Shown here one piece after another: positions 1 to 9,885 of a DNA stretch of 64,000 nucleotides. Below the pieces are notes generated by a model that made no database searches, was not told where the DNA came from, and saw only the letters and a list, made by a program, of their open reading frames with translations. The stretch comes from Novosphingobium sp. ERN07 (GTDB lineage: Bacteria > Pseudomonadota > Alphaproteobacteria > Sphingomonadales > Sphingomonadaceae). Position 1 is the stretch's first letter. Each line of letters opens with the position of its first letter. Location of the stretch: assembly GCF_012641335.1 (NCBI RefSeq), contig NZ_JABAID010000007.1:157318-221317 (forward strand). Reading direction: 5' to 3'. The position numbers were made by a program, and so were the translations under genes.

Positions 1-345
1 CTGGCCGTGCTGTGGGACATGTTCCCCCGCCATCGCAACCTGCTGCCTGCTTCATTCATCCCCGGCGCGGTGGGGCCTGATTATGTGGCCAAGCCGGTGC
101 TGGCACGAGAGGGCGCGAACATCGAAGTCGTCAGCCACGGCGAAGTTCTGGCTCGGTCGGGCGGGAATTACGATGCCAGCCGCATGGTGTTCCAGCAGCG
201 CTATCCGCTGAAGGACTTTGGGCGCGGCTACCCGGTGCTGGGTAGCTGGGTGGTAGCGGGCGAAGCTGCCGGTCTTGGCATCCGCGAGGATGGCCTCATC
301 ACCGGCAACCGCGCCCGTTTTATCCCTCACATCATCGAGGACTGA
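1..345 (+). CDS. Glutathionylspermidine synthase-like protein, C-terminal fragment
   Basis: The frame is open from the window edge, so only the last 114 or so residues are visible and the true start lies outside. The C-terminus carries the family's closing pattern: KPVLAREGANIEV, a YPL block, then GSWVVAGEAAGLGIRED, LITGN and RFIPH. This is typical of the ATP-grasp-like glutathionylspermidine synthase family (GSP_synth), which ligates glutathione-type peptides to polyamines; many bacterial members have no proven substrate. It ends 4 bases before the convergent lysK stop, so the two genes share almost no intergenic space. The family is assigned with good confidence, the exact substrate with little. 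Confidence 0.8.
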   Translation: MAVLWDMFPRHRNLLPASFIPGAVGPDYVAKPVLAREGANIEVVSHGEVLARSGGNYDASRMVFQQRYPLKDFGRGYPVLGSWVVAGEAAGLGIREDGLITGNRARFIPHIIED

Positions 346-349
346 CCGT

Positions 350-1954
350 TCAGTCCAGCGCCTCTGCAATCAGTTTGCGCGTATTTTCAACGCCATAAAG
401 CGCAATAAAGCTGCCCATCCGCGGACCGGCGCTGGAACCGAGCAGTGTTTCGTAAAGGCACTTGAACCAGTCGCGGAGTTGCTCGAACCCGTAGTGCGGG
501 TCTTTGCCGATTTCGTAGACGATGTTTTGTAGCTCTTCTGCCGTTGCGTCGTCTGACGTCCCTGCCAGTTCCTCGTCGAGCGCGGCCAGAGCCTGCGCCT
601 CGGTGCTCTCCGGCTTGCGACGCTGGAGTGTCGGCGCGATGAAATCGCGGTTGTAGGCCAGCGCGCGGGTTACGAGACCATCGAGGGCTGGATGCGCGGC
701 TGGGTCAGCATTCTCGACATAATTGCCGAGGTAGGACCAGACCTGATCGCGGGTGGCTGATGCCCCCAGAACGCCGACCAGGTTGAGCAGCAAGCCGTAA
801 GTTACCGGCAGTTTGTCGCCCTCGCCCACGGCCGGGCCATTGGTGCGCAGCAAGTGCCATACCGGATTGCCGAGTTGCTGTTCCACCGGCTGCGCTGGCA
901 GCTTTTCGCGGAACTGCCAGTATTCGTCCACCGCGCGCGGGATGATGCCGACATGCAGCGACTTGGCGCTCTTGGGTTCGCGGAACAAGTAGAAGCCGAG
1001 GCTTTCCTCGCTGCCGTATTCCAGCCATTGTTCAATGGTCAGGCCATTGCCCTTGGACTTGGAGATCTTCTCGCCCTTCTCATCGAGGAAGAGTTCGTAG
1101 ATCAGGCCTTCGGGGCGCTGGCCGCCCAGCACGCGGGCGATCTTGCCGGATTGGGTTACGCTGTCGGTGAGATCCTTGCCGCACATCTCGTAATCGACGC
1201 CGAGTGCGACCCAGCGCATCGCCCAATCGACCTTCCACTGCAACTTGGACCAGCCGCCGAGGATCGTGTGTTCTACACTTTCGCCATTGCTGTCGGTGAA
1301 GCGCACGATCCCGGCTTCGGCGTCCACCACCTCAACCGGCACTTGCAATACCTCGCCCGTGGTGGGCGAAACGGGAAGGACGGGGGAGTAGGTCTTCCGA
1401 CGCTCTTCCCGCAGGGTGGGTAGCATGATGTCCATGATCGCCTGCCAGTGCCGCAGGACGTTCTTCAAGGCATCGTCAAAGCCGCCCGAATTGTAGCGGT
1501 CAGACGCGGAGACGAATTCATAATCGAAGCCAAAGCGATCAAGGAAATCGCGCAGCATCGCGTTGTTGTGGTGGGCGAAGCTCTCAAACTTCTCGAACGG
1601 ATCGGGAATGCGGCTGAGCGGGTGGCCGAGGTGCGCATCGAGGAGCGCCTTATTGGGCACATTGTCGGGCACCTTGCGCAAGCCGTCCATGTCGTCAGAG
1701 AACGCGACGAGGCGCGTGGGGTGGCCGCCTGTCAACACTTCATAGGCGCGGCGAACGAGCGTGGTGCGCAGAACTTCCTGAAACGTGCCGATGTGCGGCA
1801 GGCCCGAGGGGCCGTAGCCGGTTTCGAACAGGACCGGCACCAATTCGCCGGACGCATCGCGTTTGCCGCCGGGAAACCGCTTGATCAGCTTGCGGGCTTC
1901 CTCGAAAGGCCATGCCTTGGAGGTCTGGGCGGCAGTGTGGATGGCATCTGTCAT
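350..1954 (-). CDS. lysK: Lysyl-tRNA synthetase, class I
   Basis: The 534-residue protein charges tRNA-Lys in the cytoplasm. It is the class I enzyme, found mainly in archaea and in some alphaproteobacteria and spirochaetes, rather than the common class II LysS. The HIGH-type signature is PHIGT at residues 53-57 and the KMSKS-type loop is KISKSKGNG at residues 296-304, with a Rossmann catalytic core between them and a helical anticodon-binding region after it. Length is normal for the family. It is the last gene before a convergent partner and has its own upstream intergenic region shared with the flagellin 3' end. No class II lysS is visible in the window. Confidence 0.95.
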   Translation of the reverse strand: MTDAIHTAAQTSKAWPFEEARKLIKRFPGGKRDASGELVPVLFETGYGPSGLPHIGTFQEVLRTTLVRRAYEVLTGGHPTRLVAFSDDMDGLRKVPDNVPNKALLDAHLGHPLSRIPDPFEKFESFAHHNNAMLRDFLDRFGFDYEFVSASDRYNSGGFDDALKNVLRHWQAIMDIMLPTLREERRKTYSPVLPVSPTTGEVLQVPVEVVDAEAGIVRFTDSNGESVEHTILGGWSKLQWKVDWAMRWVALGVDYEMCGKDLTDSVTQSGKIARVLGGQRPEGLIYELFLDEKGEKISKSKGNGLTIEQWLEYGSEESLGFYLFREPKSAKSLHVGIIPRAVDEYWQFREKLPAQPVEQQLGNPVWHLLRTNGPAVGEGDKLPVTYGLLLNLVGVLGASATRDQVWSYLGNYVENADPAAHPALDGLVTRALAYNRDFIAPTLQRRKPESTEAQALAALDEELAGTSDDATAEELQNIVYEIGKDPHYGFEQLRDWFKCLYETLLGSSAGPRMGSFIALYGVENTRKLIAEALD

Positions 1955-2260
1955 AGTGCCCGCCCTTTTGCGCGGCTGTTCAGGTTTCGCAAGCGAAAGC
2001 TGAAGGGGTTTACACTGTTTACACGGTCCAGAGGGAAATAGTCAGCCTCCGTGCCGAGTGTCATGCAGCCCGACAAAACGGGCCACCGGAGCATGTCCGG
2101 GGCTTCGAAAAGGTGGCGAAAACATTGAGCGATAAGAGGCATTTGCACTGCCTATCACAGCCCCTACCTTGTAGGAAAATGCGGAAGCCGAAAACGACGA
2201 AAGGGCGGAACCGCGCTCACGCGGTCCCGCCACTCCCGTGGAGGTGCTTCTGAGGGAGGC
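1955..2260. other. Intergenic region between flagellin 3' end and lysK
   Basis: These 306 bases hold no convincing gene; the short frames inside lack family features. The part near 2203-2230 is the hairpin listed as the flagellin terminator. The lysK promoter should lie between that hairpin and 1954, but no clear -35/-10 pair can be picked out by eye. Confidence 0.6.
2203..2230 (-). terminator. Hairpin after flagellin gene
   Basis: The arms GCGGAACCGCG (2205-2215) and CGCGGTCCCGC (2220-2230) pair over 11 bases with one mismatch (a G-U wobble in minus-strand RNA) around a 4-base loop. On the minus strand, 30 bases past the flagellin stop, the stem is followed by CCCTTTCG, a weak T-tract. It is probably the flagellin transcription terminator. 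Confidence 0.55.
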
Positions 2261-3088
2261 TTACTTCAGAAGCGAGAGAACGTTTTGCTGGGCCTGATTG
2301 GCCTGCGCGATCATCGCGGTCGATGCCTGCGAAAGGATCTGCGCCTTGGCCATCGCGGTCGTTTCTGCCGAGTAATCAGTATCGACGATGCGCGAACGGG
2401 CGTCCGACAGGTTGGTGATATTGTCGTTGAGATTGTTCACAACCGATTCCAGACGGTTCTGGCCAGCACCGAGCAGCGAGCGCGCGCCTGAAATGCTGTC
2501 GAGTTCGGTATCGAGCGTGCCGAGGACAGTGTTAGCCGCGGTCGCTGTAGAGATGTCGTAGGAGGCAGCGGCGCCGCCCGAAGCCTGCAAAGTGGTAAGA
2601 TCGGCAATTTCGAGCACCACAGTGTCGCTCGATCCGGCGCCGGCCTGAATGGTGATCGTGGTGGTCGTGCCGTCAAACAACTGCACGCCATTGAAATCGG
2701 TGTTCTGGATAACCTGATCGACCTGTTCGGTGAGCTGGTCGACTTCGCTCTGCATGTACACGCGGTCGGTGGCGTCCTGATAGGTGCCCGAAGCGGACTG
2801 CACCGCCAGTTCGCGGATGCGCTGAAGCATCGCGGTCACTTCATTAAGCGCGCCATCGGCGGTCTGCGCAAGACTGATGCCGTCGTTGGCATTGCGCACG
2901 CCCTGCCCCATGCCCTTGATCTGCGAGGTCATGGTGGTGGTGATCGCAAGGCCAGCCGCGTCGTCTTTGGCGCCGTTGATACGCTTGCCGGTAGACAGCC
3001 GCTCCATCGCGGTGCCAAGCATCTTGTTCGCGGTATTTGAAGCGTTGGTCGCGCGGACCGCGCTGATATTCGTATTGATGACTGCCAT
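2261..3088 (-). CDS. fliC: Flagellin
   Basis: The 275-residue flagellin subunit forms the extracellular flagellar filament. Both conserved terminal coiled-coil domains (D0/D1) are intact: the N-terminus begins MAVINTNISAVRATNA and runs into the RLSTGKRINGAKDDAAGLAI block near residues 31-50, and the C-terminus ends in an alanine/glutamine-rich helix closing with NVLSLLK. The variable D2/D3 region is almost absent, which accounts for the short length, as in many alphaproteobacterial flagellins. A GGAG Shine-Dalgarno lies just upstream of the ATG. No other flagellar gene is in the window, so this structural gene stands alone between lysK and a helicase. Confidence 0.95.
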   Translation of the reverse strand: MAVINTNISAVRATNASNTANKMLGTAMERLSTGKRINGAKDDAAGLAITTTMTSQIKGMGQGVRNANDGISLAQTADGALNEVTAMLQRIRELAVQSASGTYQDATDRVYMQSEVDQLTEQVDQVIQNTDFNGVQLFDGTTTTITIQAGAGSSDTVVLEIADLTTLQASGGAAASYDISTATAANTVLGTLDTELDSISGARSLLGAGQNRLESVVNNLNDNITNLSDARSRIVDTDYSAETTAMAKAQILSQASTAMIAQANQAQQNVLSLLK

Positions 3089-3153
3089 TTCCCATTCTCC
3101 ACTATGGGCCGAAGCGGGATTTCGCCTGCTTCGTTACTTGGTTCCCGACGAGA

Positions 3154-3179
3154 AGGACGGCACCTGCCCGAAGAGTTTA
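3154..3179 (-). promoter_or_regulatory. Possible sigma-28-type promoter of flagellin
   Basis: Reading the minus strand, TAAA (3179-3176) is followed after 14 bases by GCCGTCCT (3161-3154), close to the flagellar sigma-28 pattern TAAA-N15-GCCGATAA but one base short and with a poor -10 3' half. It sits about 65 bases upstream of the flagellin start. This is suggestive only. Confidence 0.3.
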
Positions 3180-3265
3180 AGGGCTGCGGTTAACCGGGGT
3201 GCAGCTTTTTGCCGCCGGGCGGTTCGGGCTTGCCGGGTGTTCCATTCCTGTTCTAACGCAGAGCA

Positions 3266-5974
3266 GTGACCGAAACCCCTGCCCTGTCGCTCCCCGCGAT
3301 TCATGCAAGCCACGGCGGATGCTGGCTGCGCGAAGGTTTTGCCACGCACGGGGCAAGCAAGGGCGATGCGATCGTGGCGGCGGCAGATACGCCGCTGCTA
3401 ATGCTGAACGCGCCATTGGTGGCCAGTCGGCTTGGCTATCCCGATCTTTCGGGGCTGGATCTGTTGGAACTGTTCGCCTTCGTCCATCCGGCGAAATTCA
3501 TAGTGCCGACGCCCAAGGGGCTGGCCCATGCGCTCGATCTGGTAGAGCCTGTGGGCGACGATGGAGTGCCGCTGCTGCTGCAACAGGCGGCTGAAGCGCT
3601 GCTTGCCACATGTGAGCGGGACGACTGGAGCGAGCGTGAAGGCGCATGGACCGCGCTGCAATCGCTGGTGCGGATGCGCTGGCCTTGGGCAACGTTGCTG
3701 ACGCCACGCATCAGAAAACCGCAACGAGCAGAGCGCTGGCTGTTTACGCGATTGCCAGAATGGGAAGAAACGGCAGACCGCCCGCAGCCTGCACAAGTGG
3801 TGCTGGCAGACGAAGCCGTGGCAGCGCGGCTGGCCCAATTGACCGGTGCCGATGCGGAACGCCGCGCGGCGCAACAGGATTATGCGCGCGAAGCCGGGCG
3901 CATGTTTGCGCCCCGACGGGATCAACGCCAACCGCATGTGGTGCTGGCGCAAGCCGGGACCGGCACGGGCAAGACATTCGGCTATCTCGCTCCCGCTTCG
4001 CTGTGGGCCGAGACATCGGGCGGAACGGTGTGGGTTTCGACCTATACCAAGGCGCTGCAACGGCAATTGCGGCGCGAAAGCCGTCGAGCTTTTCCCACCG
4101 AGCGCAACGGCAAGCCGCCGGTGGTCGTGCGCAAGGGGCGCGAGAACTACTTGTGCCTGCTGAACCTTGAAGACGCGCTGCAAGGCGGCTTTGGCGGGCG
4201 TGCTGCGGTGCTGGCGCAACTGGTAGCGCGCTGGGCGGCCTATAGTCAGGACGGCGACATGATCGGCGGTGACCTGCCAGGCTGGCTGGGCACGCTGTTC
4301 CGCAAACGCGGAATCGCGGCGCTGACCGACCAGCGTGGCGAATGCGTTTATGCCGGGTGCCCGCATTATCGGAAGTGCTTTATCGAACGGGCCGCGCGCG
4401 CTTCTGCGGATGCAGAACTGGTCATCGCCAATCATGCGCTGGTCATGGTCAATGCTGCCAGAGGACGCGATGCAGCGCAGCGGCCCACGCGGATCGTATT
4501 TGACGAAGGCCATCATGTTTTCGAAGCGGCGGATTCGACCTTTTCAGCGGCACTGACCGGTGCCGAAACCATTGAATTACGGCGCTGGGTGATCGGGCCT
4601 GAGGGCAAATCACGCGGGCGGCGGCGCGGACTTTCGGCGCGGCTGGCAGATGTTGCCAGCTATGACGAGGAAGGCGAACGCGCGATTGCGCAGGCGCGCA
4701 CGGCGGCAGAGGCTCTGCCATCTGACGGCTGGCTGGCGCGGGTGGTGGAAGGCACGCCTTCCGGGCCGCTGGAAGACCTGCTGAGCGCAGCGCGCGCGCT
4801 GGCCTATGCCCGCGATGAAAGTGGCGGGCAAGAAGCCGGGTATGGGCTGGAAACCGAGATCGCGCAGTTGGACGGACCGTTTATCGACGTGGCCGGGCGG
4901 GCGCAGGAAACGCTGGAAGCCTTGCGCAAGCCGCTGGTCCGGCTGGGCCTGCGGTTGGAAGCGATTGTCGAGGACGCACCAGACTGGCTGGATGGCCCGG
5001 CGCGGGCGCGGATTGAAGGTGCCCGCAGCGCCATCGGCTGGCGCTGCGACCTGATCGCCGGATGGATTGCCCTGCTGGCGCGGCTCGGCGGGCCGGGTGA
5101 TCCCGATTTTGTCGACTGGATCGCGGTCGAACGATCAGACGGGCGCGAATGGGACGTGGGGTTGCACAGGCACTACCTCGATCCGATGAAACCCTTTGCC
5201 GAAAGCGTGCTGGCCCCTTCGCACGGCGTGATGATGACATCGGCTACGCTGCGCGATGGCGAAGACTGGACGAGCGCGGTGGAGCGCAGCGGTGCGCAGC
5301 ATCTGGATGTGGCACCACGCCTGTTCAGCGCGGAAAGCCCGTTCGATTATGCCGCACAAGCCGAAGTGCTGATCGTGACCGACGTGCCCAAGGGCGACAT
5401 TCCGGCGCTGGCTGCGGCTTATGGACGCCTGATCGAAGCATCGGGCGGTGGGGTTCTGGGGCTGTTCACCGCCATCCGGCGATTGCGCGCGGTCTATGGC
5501 CGTATTGCAGACCGGTTGGCACGTAATGGACTGCCGCTGTTCGCCCAGCATGTCGACCCGATCGATACCGGCACTTTGGTGGATATCTTCCGTGATGATC
5601 CGCGCGCTTCGCTGCTGGGCACCGATGCCCTGCGCGATGGGGTAGACGTGCCGGGTCATTCGCTGCGGCTGGTGGTTATGGAACAGGTGCCTTGGCCCAA
5701 GCCTTCGATCCTGCATCGCGCGCGGCGGCTGGCTGGCGGCGGGCAAGCGCACGACGACCGCATCATTCGCGCGCGGCTGGCGCAGGCCTTCGGGCGGCTG
5801 ATCCGCTCTGCCGGAGACAGGGGCCACTTCGTGGTGCTATCGTCAGCTTTTCCTTCGCGGCTGCTTTCGGCCTTTCCGGCAGGCACACCGATCCGCCGCG
5901 TAACGTTGGATGTGGCTTTACAAAGCGTGGGAGCCGGTGTTCTTGGGAAAAGCGACCGCATCAGCGCGGCCTGA
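3266..5974 (+). CDS. dinG: DinG/XPD-like ATP-dependent DNA helicase
   Basis: A 902-residue superfamily 2 helicase of the Fe-S cluster XPD/DinG group, which unwinds DNA 5'-3' and helps resolve R-loops, G-quadruplexes and repair intermediates. Walker A is GTGTGKT near residues 231-237 and the Walker B/DEAH box is DEGH near 413-416. Four cysteines for the 4Fe-4S cluster are visible between them (YLCLL near 297, then CX4CX5C near 360-371). Translation starts at GTG. The N-terminal 190 residues before the helicase core are longer than in E. coli DinG, as in alphaproteobacterial homologs. The sixA-like gene follows after 9 bases, so the two are probably cotranscribed. Confidence 0.88.
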   Translation: MTETPALSLPAIHASHGGCWLREGFATHGASKGDAIVAAADTPLLMLNAPLVASRLGYPDLSGLDLLELFAFVHPAKFIVPTPKGLAHALDLVEPVGDDGVPLLLQQAAEALLATCERDDWSEREGAWTALQSLVRMRWPWATLLTPRIRKPQRAERWLFTRLPEWEETADRPQPAQVVLADEAVAARLAQLTGADAERRAAQQDYAREAGRMFAPRRDQRQPHVVLAQAGTGTGKTFGYLAPASLWAETSGGTVWVSTYTKALQRQLRRESRRAFPTERNGKPPVVVRKGRENYLCLLNLEDALQGGFGGRAAVLAQLVARWAAYSQDGDMIGGDLPGWLGTLFRKRGIAALTDQRGECVYAGCPHYRKCFIERAARASADAELVIANHALVMVNAARGRDAAQRPTRIVFDEGHHVFEAADSTFSAALTGAETIELRRWVIGPEGKSRGRRRGLSARLADVASYDEEGERAIAQARTAAEALPSDGWLARVVEGTPSGPLEDLLSAARALAYARDESGGQEAGYGLETEIAQLDGPFIDVAGRAQETLEALRKPLVRLGLRLEAIVEDAPDWLDGPARARIEGARSAIGWRCDLIAGWIALLARLGGPGDPDFVDWIAVERSDGREWDVGLHRHYLDPMKPFAESVLAPSHGVMMTSATLRDGEDWTSAVERSGAQHLDVAPRLFSAESPFDYAAQAEVLIVTDVPKGDIPALAAAYGRLIEASGGGVLGLFTAIRRLRAVYGRIADRLARNGLPLFAQHVDPIDTGTLVDIFRDDPRASLLGTDALRDGVDVPGHSLRLVVMEQVPWPKPSILHRARRLAGGGQAHDDRIIRARLAQAFGRLIRSAGDRGHFVVLSSAFPSRLLSAFPAGTPIRRVTLDVALQSVGAGVLGKSDRISAA

Positions 5975-5983
5975 GGGGATTTC

Positions 5984-6529
5984 GTGAAGACACTGGCCCT
6001 GTTCCGCCACGCCAAATCGGACTGGAGCGATGCGCGCGCGCGGGATTTCGATCGTCCGTTGAACACGCGCGGCCAGCGCGGAGCGCGGGCAATGGGTGAA
6101 TATATCCGTGATACCGGGCGCACGTTCGAGCGCATGATCGCCAGCCCCGCCGTGCGCGCGGCGGAAACGGTCGAAGAGGCGAGCAAGGCGTGGAAATGCA
6201 CGTTCAAGCTGGAATGGGACCGGCGCATCTATCTTGCCAGTTCCGCCACGCTGATCGATCTGCTGAAAGACCTTTCGGGCGATCCGCAAAGCGTGCTGAT
6301 GATCGGGCATAACCCCGGTCTGGAAGACCTGATCTTCGATCTGGTGCCAGATGATGGCTCCTCCCCTTTACGCGATGTTGTGGAGGAAAAGTTTCCGACC
6401 GCGACGTTTGCCGTGCTGGAACTAGATGTGGCGCAGTGGGCCGATGTGACCGAAGGTTGCGCGCGGCTGGTAGAGATCAAGCGCCCGCGTGATCTGGACC
6501 CGACACTGGGGCCGCAACTGATCGATTAA
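5984..6529 (+). CDS. sixA: SixA-type phosphohistidine phosphatase
   Basis: The 181-residue histidine phosphatase superfamily protein starts at GTG and carries the catalytic RHAK motif at residues 8-11 (RHAKSDW), a later MIGHNPGLEDL block supplying the second catalytic histidine, and an arginine in the REV/PAVRAAET region. SixA removes phosphate from histidine in phosphorelay or PTS proteins; homologs of this size are common in alphaproteobacteria and few have tested targets. It follows the helicase by 9 bases and overlaps the convergent merR stop by 4 bases. Confidence 0.85.
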   Translation: MKTLALFRHAKSDWSDARARDFDRPLNTRGQRGARAMGEYIRDTGRTFERMIASPAVRAAETVEEASKAWKCTFKLEWDRRIYLASSATLIDLLKDLSGDPQSVLMIGHNPGLEDLIFDLVPDDGSSPLRDVVEEKFPTATFAVLELDVAQWADVTEGCARLVEIKRPRDLDPTLGPQLID

Positions 6530-6915
6530 TCGAGTGCTGCAGCCAGCCGGTTGCGGATACCTTGCAGAAAATCGATGAGCGGCTGGGCGGATTCTGGTGC
6601 AGGTGAAGAGGCCGATGGCTGAGAATCAGACAGCGCCTGGTCACTCTGGCTCTTTACACCAGCCCTCAGCGCCTGCTTTGCGCCTTTGATCGTGAATCCT
6701 TCACGATGGAGCAGGCGATCAATTTCAATGATCAGCGCAATATCTGTAGGCCGATAGTACCGTCGCCCGCCCGCCCGCGTGAGCGGGCGCAGCGACGGAA
6801 ACTGTTCTTCCCAATAGCGCAGGACGTGTTGGCGAATGCCAAGCGCCTTCGCGACCTCGCCAATGGTACGCAAGGCTTGCGCATCTTTACCATCAGAGAG
6901 AACAGGCGTGGTCAT
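6526..6915 (-). CDS. MerR-family transcriptional regulator
   Basis: A 129-residue DNA-binding protein. The winged helix lies near residues 13-80 with the MerR signature IGEVAKALGIRQHVLRYWE, followed by GGRRYYRPTD. The frame is open upstream, but the ATG at 6915 is preferred because the preceding sequence overlaps ihfA in another frame and has unrelated composition. The C-terminus is a short helix without cysteines, so metal sensing is unlikely. The position directly after ihfA in the rpmF-plsX-fabH-ihfA series is conserved in alphaproteobacteria; the target is not known to me. Confidence 0.88.
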   Translation of the reverse strand: MTTPVLSDGKDAQALRTIGEVAKALGIRQHVLRYWEEQFPSLRPLTRAGGRRYYRPTDIALIIEIDRLLHREGFTIKGAKQALRAGVKSQSDQALSDSQPSASSPAPESAQPLIDFLQGIRNRLAAALD

Positions 6916-6937
6916 CGACCCTGCTTCGACACCGGGG

Positions 6938-7234
6938 TCACCCCTGGCCGATGCGATCCTTGAGCATCTGGCTGGCGCGGAAGCTGAGGACGCGGCGCGG
7001 CGTGATCGGCACTTCGACCCCGGTCTTCGGATTGCGACCGATACGCTCCGCCTTGTCACGCAGCAGGAACGTGCCGAAGCCCGAAATCTTTACATTCTCG
7101 CCATCAGCAAGCGCTTCACACATGTGCTGGAGGATGGATTCCACCATTTCCAGCGAGTCCGCACGCGACAAACCGACGCGGCGATTGATGCTTTCGGCAA
7201 GATCTGCCCGCGTCAAAGTACCAACAGAACGCAT
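6938..7234 (-). CDS. ihfA: Integration host factor subunit alpha
   Basis: The 98-residue HU/IHF-type protein bends DNA as a heterodimer with IhfB. It has the N-terminal helical dimer part ([18 protein letters not shown]) and the beta-arm signature [21 protein letters not shown] followed by the proline-containing arm tip [11 protein letters not shown]. The length matches IhfA. It sits between fabH and merR on the same strand, 121 bases downstream of fabH, so it may have its own promoter. Confidence 0.95.
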   Translation of the reverse strand: MRSVGTLTRADLAESINRRVGLSRADSLEMVESILQHMCEALADGENVKISGFGTFLLRDKAERIGRNPKTGVEVPITPRRVLSFRASQMLKDRIGQG

Positions 7235-7355
7235 TCTCTACGACCCCCCGAGAGTTAGAGACAAGAGCGCGATAATAACGCCCATTCTACAGAACGCAAT
7301 CGAATGCCTTGGCGCAAATGGGTACGTCTGACGTCATGTCCCGAAGCGAGATCGT

Positions 7356-8333
7356 TCAGACCCGCGCGAGGCTGGCACCCCAGGTGAACCCGCCGCCCAT
7401 CGCTTCGAACATCACCAGATCGCCAGACTTGATCCGCCCGTCACGCACTGCAGTGTCATAGGCAAGTGGAACCGAGGCAGCGCTGGTGTTGGCATGTTGA
7501 TCGACCGTGACGACGACCTTTTCCGCAGGCAGATCAAGCTTGCGGGCAGTGGCATCGAGAATGCGGAAGTTCGCCTGATGCGGAACGACCCAATCGATGT
7601 CTGCCGCATCGCGCCCTGCAGCATCCAGCACTTCGCGCAGCACGCTGGCGAGATTGGTAACCGCGTGGCGAAACACTTCGCGGCCCTTCATGCGCACTTT
7701 GCCGACCGTGCCGGTGGTGGATGGACCACCATCGACATAAAGCAGTTCGTTGTGCGCACCATCGGCGTGGAGGCGTGTGGCGATCACGCCGGGCGCGGCG
7801 GGATCGTTGTCATCCACATCCTGCGCTTCGAGCACGATGGCACCGGCACCATCGCCAAACAGGACGCACGTGGTGCGGTCTTCCCAATCGAGAATACGGC
7901 TGAACGTTTCAGCGCCGATAACCACTGCGCACTTGGCCATGCCCGTGCGGATCATCGAATCCGCCGTGGCCAGCGCATAAAGAAAGCCGGAACAGACCGC
8001 TGCGACATCGAACGCGATGCCGCCATTGCAGCCAAGGTTGTGCTGCACGATCGTGGCGGTGGCTGGAAAGGTCTGATCTGGCGTGGCGGTGGCAAGAACG
8101 ATCAGGTCCACACGCGCAGCATCGATACCAGCCGCTTCGAGCGCGCGGCGCGCAGCCTCAGTGGCCAGCGTAGACGTGCTTTCCCCCTCGCCCGCAATAT
8201 AGCGCTGACGTATGCCCGTACGCTCGACGATCCATTCGTCGGTCGTATCGATCATCGTGGTCATTTCCGCGTTGGTCACACAACGCTGCGGCAGGGCCGA
8301 ACCACTGCCGCGAATGACGGCCCGAAGACTCAT
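7356..8333 (-). CDS. fabH: 3-oxoacyl-ACP synthase III (KAS III)
   Basis: The 325-residue enzyme condenses acetyl-CoA with malonyl-ACP to start fatty acid synthesis. The catalytic triad is visible: Cys114 in AAVCSGF, His252 in [11 protein letters not shown] and Asn282 in QHANTSAAS. The glycine-rich C-terminus MGGGFTWGA is also typical. Its start overlaps the plsX stop by 4 bases (ATGA), so the two are translationally coupled, which fits a fatty acid/phospholipid operon. Confidence 0.97.
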   Translation of the reverse strand: MSLRAVIRGSGSALPQRCVTNAEMTTMIDTTDEWIVERTGIRQRYIAGEGESTSTLATEAARRALEAAGIDAARVDLIVLATATPDQTFPATATIVQHNLGCNGGIAFDVAAVCSGFLYALATADSMIRTGMAKCAVVIGAETFSRILDWEDRTTCVLFGDGAGAIVLEAQDVDDNDPAAPGVIATRLHADGAHNELLYVDGGPSTTGTVGKVRMKGREVFRHAVTNLASVLREVLDAAGRDAADIDWVVPHQANFRILDATARKLDLPAEKVVVTVDQHANTSAASVPLAYDTAVRDGRIKSGDLVMFEAMGGGFTWGASLARV

Positions 8334-9421
8334 GCCGCATCCTCGCTGGTGGCGGCAGACTTGGCGCGACCTGATCTGCGGCCTGTCGTGCGGATCGCCT
8401 CTGCCCCAAGGCGTGCAAGGTCGGCTTCGATGCGCTCGGTCAGGTTTTCCTCCAGCAGGCGGGCCGTGACCGCCACGGCATTGGCCACGCCCAGCGCCGA
8501 TGCGCTGCCGTGGCTTTTTACCACGACGCCATTGAGGCCAAGGAAGACCGCGCCGTTGTGATTGTTGGGATCAAGATGATGCTTGAGCAGCTCGGTAGCC
8601 GGACGCGAGATCAGGAAGCCGAACTTCGAGCGCAACGATGACGAAAAGCTGCGGCGCAGCAGATCGGCCACGAAACGCGCCGCACCTTCCATCGATTTCA
8701 GCGCGATATTGCCCGAAAAACCATCGGTCACCACGACATCGCAATCACCGCGCGAAAGCTTGTCCGCTTCGGTGAAGCCATCGAAGGACATTGCAAGATC
8801 GCCAGCCAGTGCTTTGAGCTGGTTGGCGGCATCACGCAGCGAATCGGTGCCTTTGGTCTCTTCGGTGCCGATGTTGAGCAGGCGCACGCGCGGCGCTTCC
8901 AGCCCGTTGACGATCCGGGCATAAGCTGCGCCCATGATGGCGAACTGCACCAGATTGCGGGCATCGCAATCAGTGTTGGCGCCCAGATCGAGCATGATCA
9001 GATCGTGATCGCCCAGTGTGGGCAGCAGTGCGGAAAGCGCAGGGCGATCAATCCCCGGCATCGTGCGCAGCGCCAGCTTGGCCATAGCCATGAGCGCGCC
9101 GGTGTTGCCCGCGCTGACCGCGGCACCAGCTTCGCCGTGCTTTACCGCGTTGATCGCCAGCCCCATCGAAGTGGTCTTGGCGCGACGCAGAGCCTGCGTG
9201 GGCTTTTCATCGCCCGAAACGACATCGGGCGCGTGGAGAATCTCCGACGCGCCGCGAAGGTTCGGGTGATTGTCGAGGGCCTGCTTGATGCGGCCTTCAT
9301 CACCGACGAGAAGGAACTTGAAGCGATCATGGCGGCGGCGGGCAAGAGCCGCACCTTCAACCATGACTCGCACACCTTCGTCCCCGCCCATCGCATCGAC
9401 GGCGATACGCGGCAGACTCAT
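8330..9421 (-). CDS. plsX: Phosphate acyltransferase PlsX
   Basis: The 363-residue enzyme makes acyl-phosphate from acyl-ACP, the donor for PlsY in glycerophospholipid synthesis. The N-terminus [12 protein letters not shown] is the family hallmark, and [13 protein letters not shown] and [13 protein letters not shown] blocks follow. It lies between rpmF and fabH in the conserved order and overlaps fabH by 4 bases. The last 20 or so residues are lysine/arginine/alanine-rich and vary between species. Confidence 0.97.
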   Translation of the reverse strand: MSLPRIAVDAMGGDEGVRVMVEGAALARRRHDRFKFLLVGDEGRIKQALDNHPNLRGASEILHAPDVVSGDEKPTQALRRAKTTSMGLAINAVKHGEAGAAVSAGNTGALMAMAKLALRTMPGIDRPALSALLPTLGDHDLIMLDLGANTDCDARNLVQFAIMGAAYARIVNGLEAPRVRLLNIGTEETKGTDSLRDAANQLKALAGDLAMSFDGFTEADKLSRGDCDVVVTDGFSGNIALKSMEGAARFVADLLRRSFSSSLRSKFGFLISRPATELLKHHLDPNNHNGAVFLGLNGVVVKSHGSASALGVANAVAVTARLLEENLTERIEADLARLGAEAIRTTGRRSGRAKSAATSEDAA

Positions 9422-9447
9422 GTCGTCAGTTCCCCCCGCCTACAGGC

Positions 9448-9627
9448 TCAGAGGCCGACGGCGATGATTTCGCGACCGTTGTAGTGACCGCAGGCGTTGC
9501 ACAGCATGTGCGGACGCTTGAGTTCACCGCAGTTCGAGCATTCGTGGAACGCTTCTGCCTTCAGCGCATCGTGGCTGCGGCGCATACCCCGGCGTGACGG
9601 GGAAGTCTTTCTTTTGGGGACGGCCAT
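9448..9627 (-). CDS. rpmF: 50S ribosomal protein L32
   Basis: The 59-residue protein begins [14 protein letters not shown] and has the zinc-ribbon cysteines CSNCG and CNACGHY. The start at 9627 was chosen over the longer open frame because it gives the standard L32 N-terminus and length. It is the first gene of the rpmF-plsX-fabH group, 26 bases upstream of plsX. Confidence 0.97.
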   Translation of the reverse strand: MAVPKRKTSPSRRGMRRSHDALKAEAFHECSNCGELKRPHMLCNACGHYNGREIIAVGL

Positions 9628-9885
9628 CTCGGCACCTGTTCCTGAATTGCGTAGTTTTGTTGCGGGCGCGATAGGGAAAACCGGCCCATCGCACAAGCCC
9701 TGTTTGGAACAGGCCCCATGCGCAGCGACGTGTCGCCAACGGAAACGGGATTCGCCAAATCACGGGCGAAGGCGCGCCTATACGGATTTTCTGATGCTTT
9801 GCAAGCAGCCCCGCGCTAGCAATGCTGTAGATCCCAGAACAGAAACGTCAGACGGACAACTTTATACGGGGGAGTACCAAAAAGC

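Noticed and set aside
470..515. Apparent extra readable frame near the lysK 3' end
   Set aside because: It is a short antisense stretch of lysK with no independent support.
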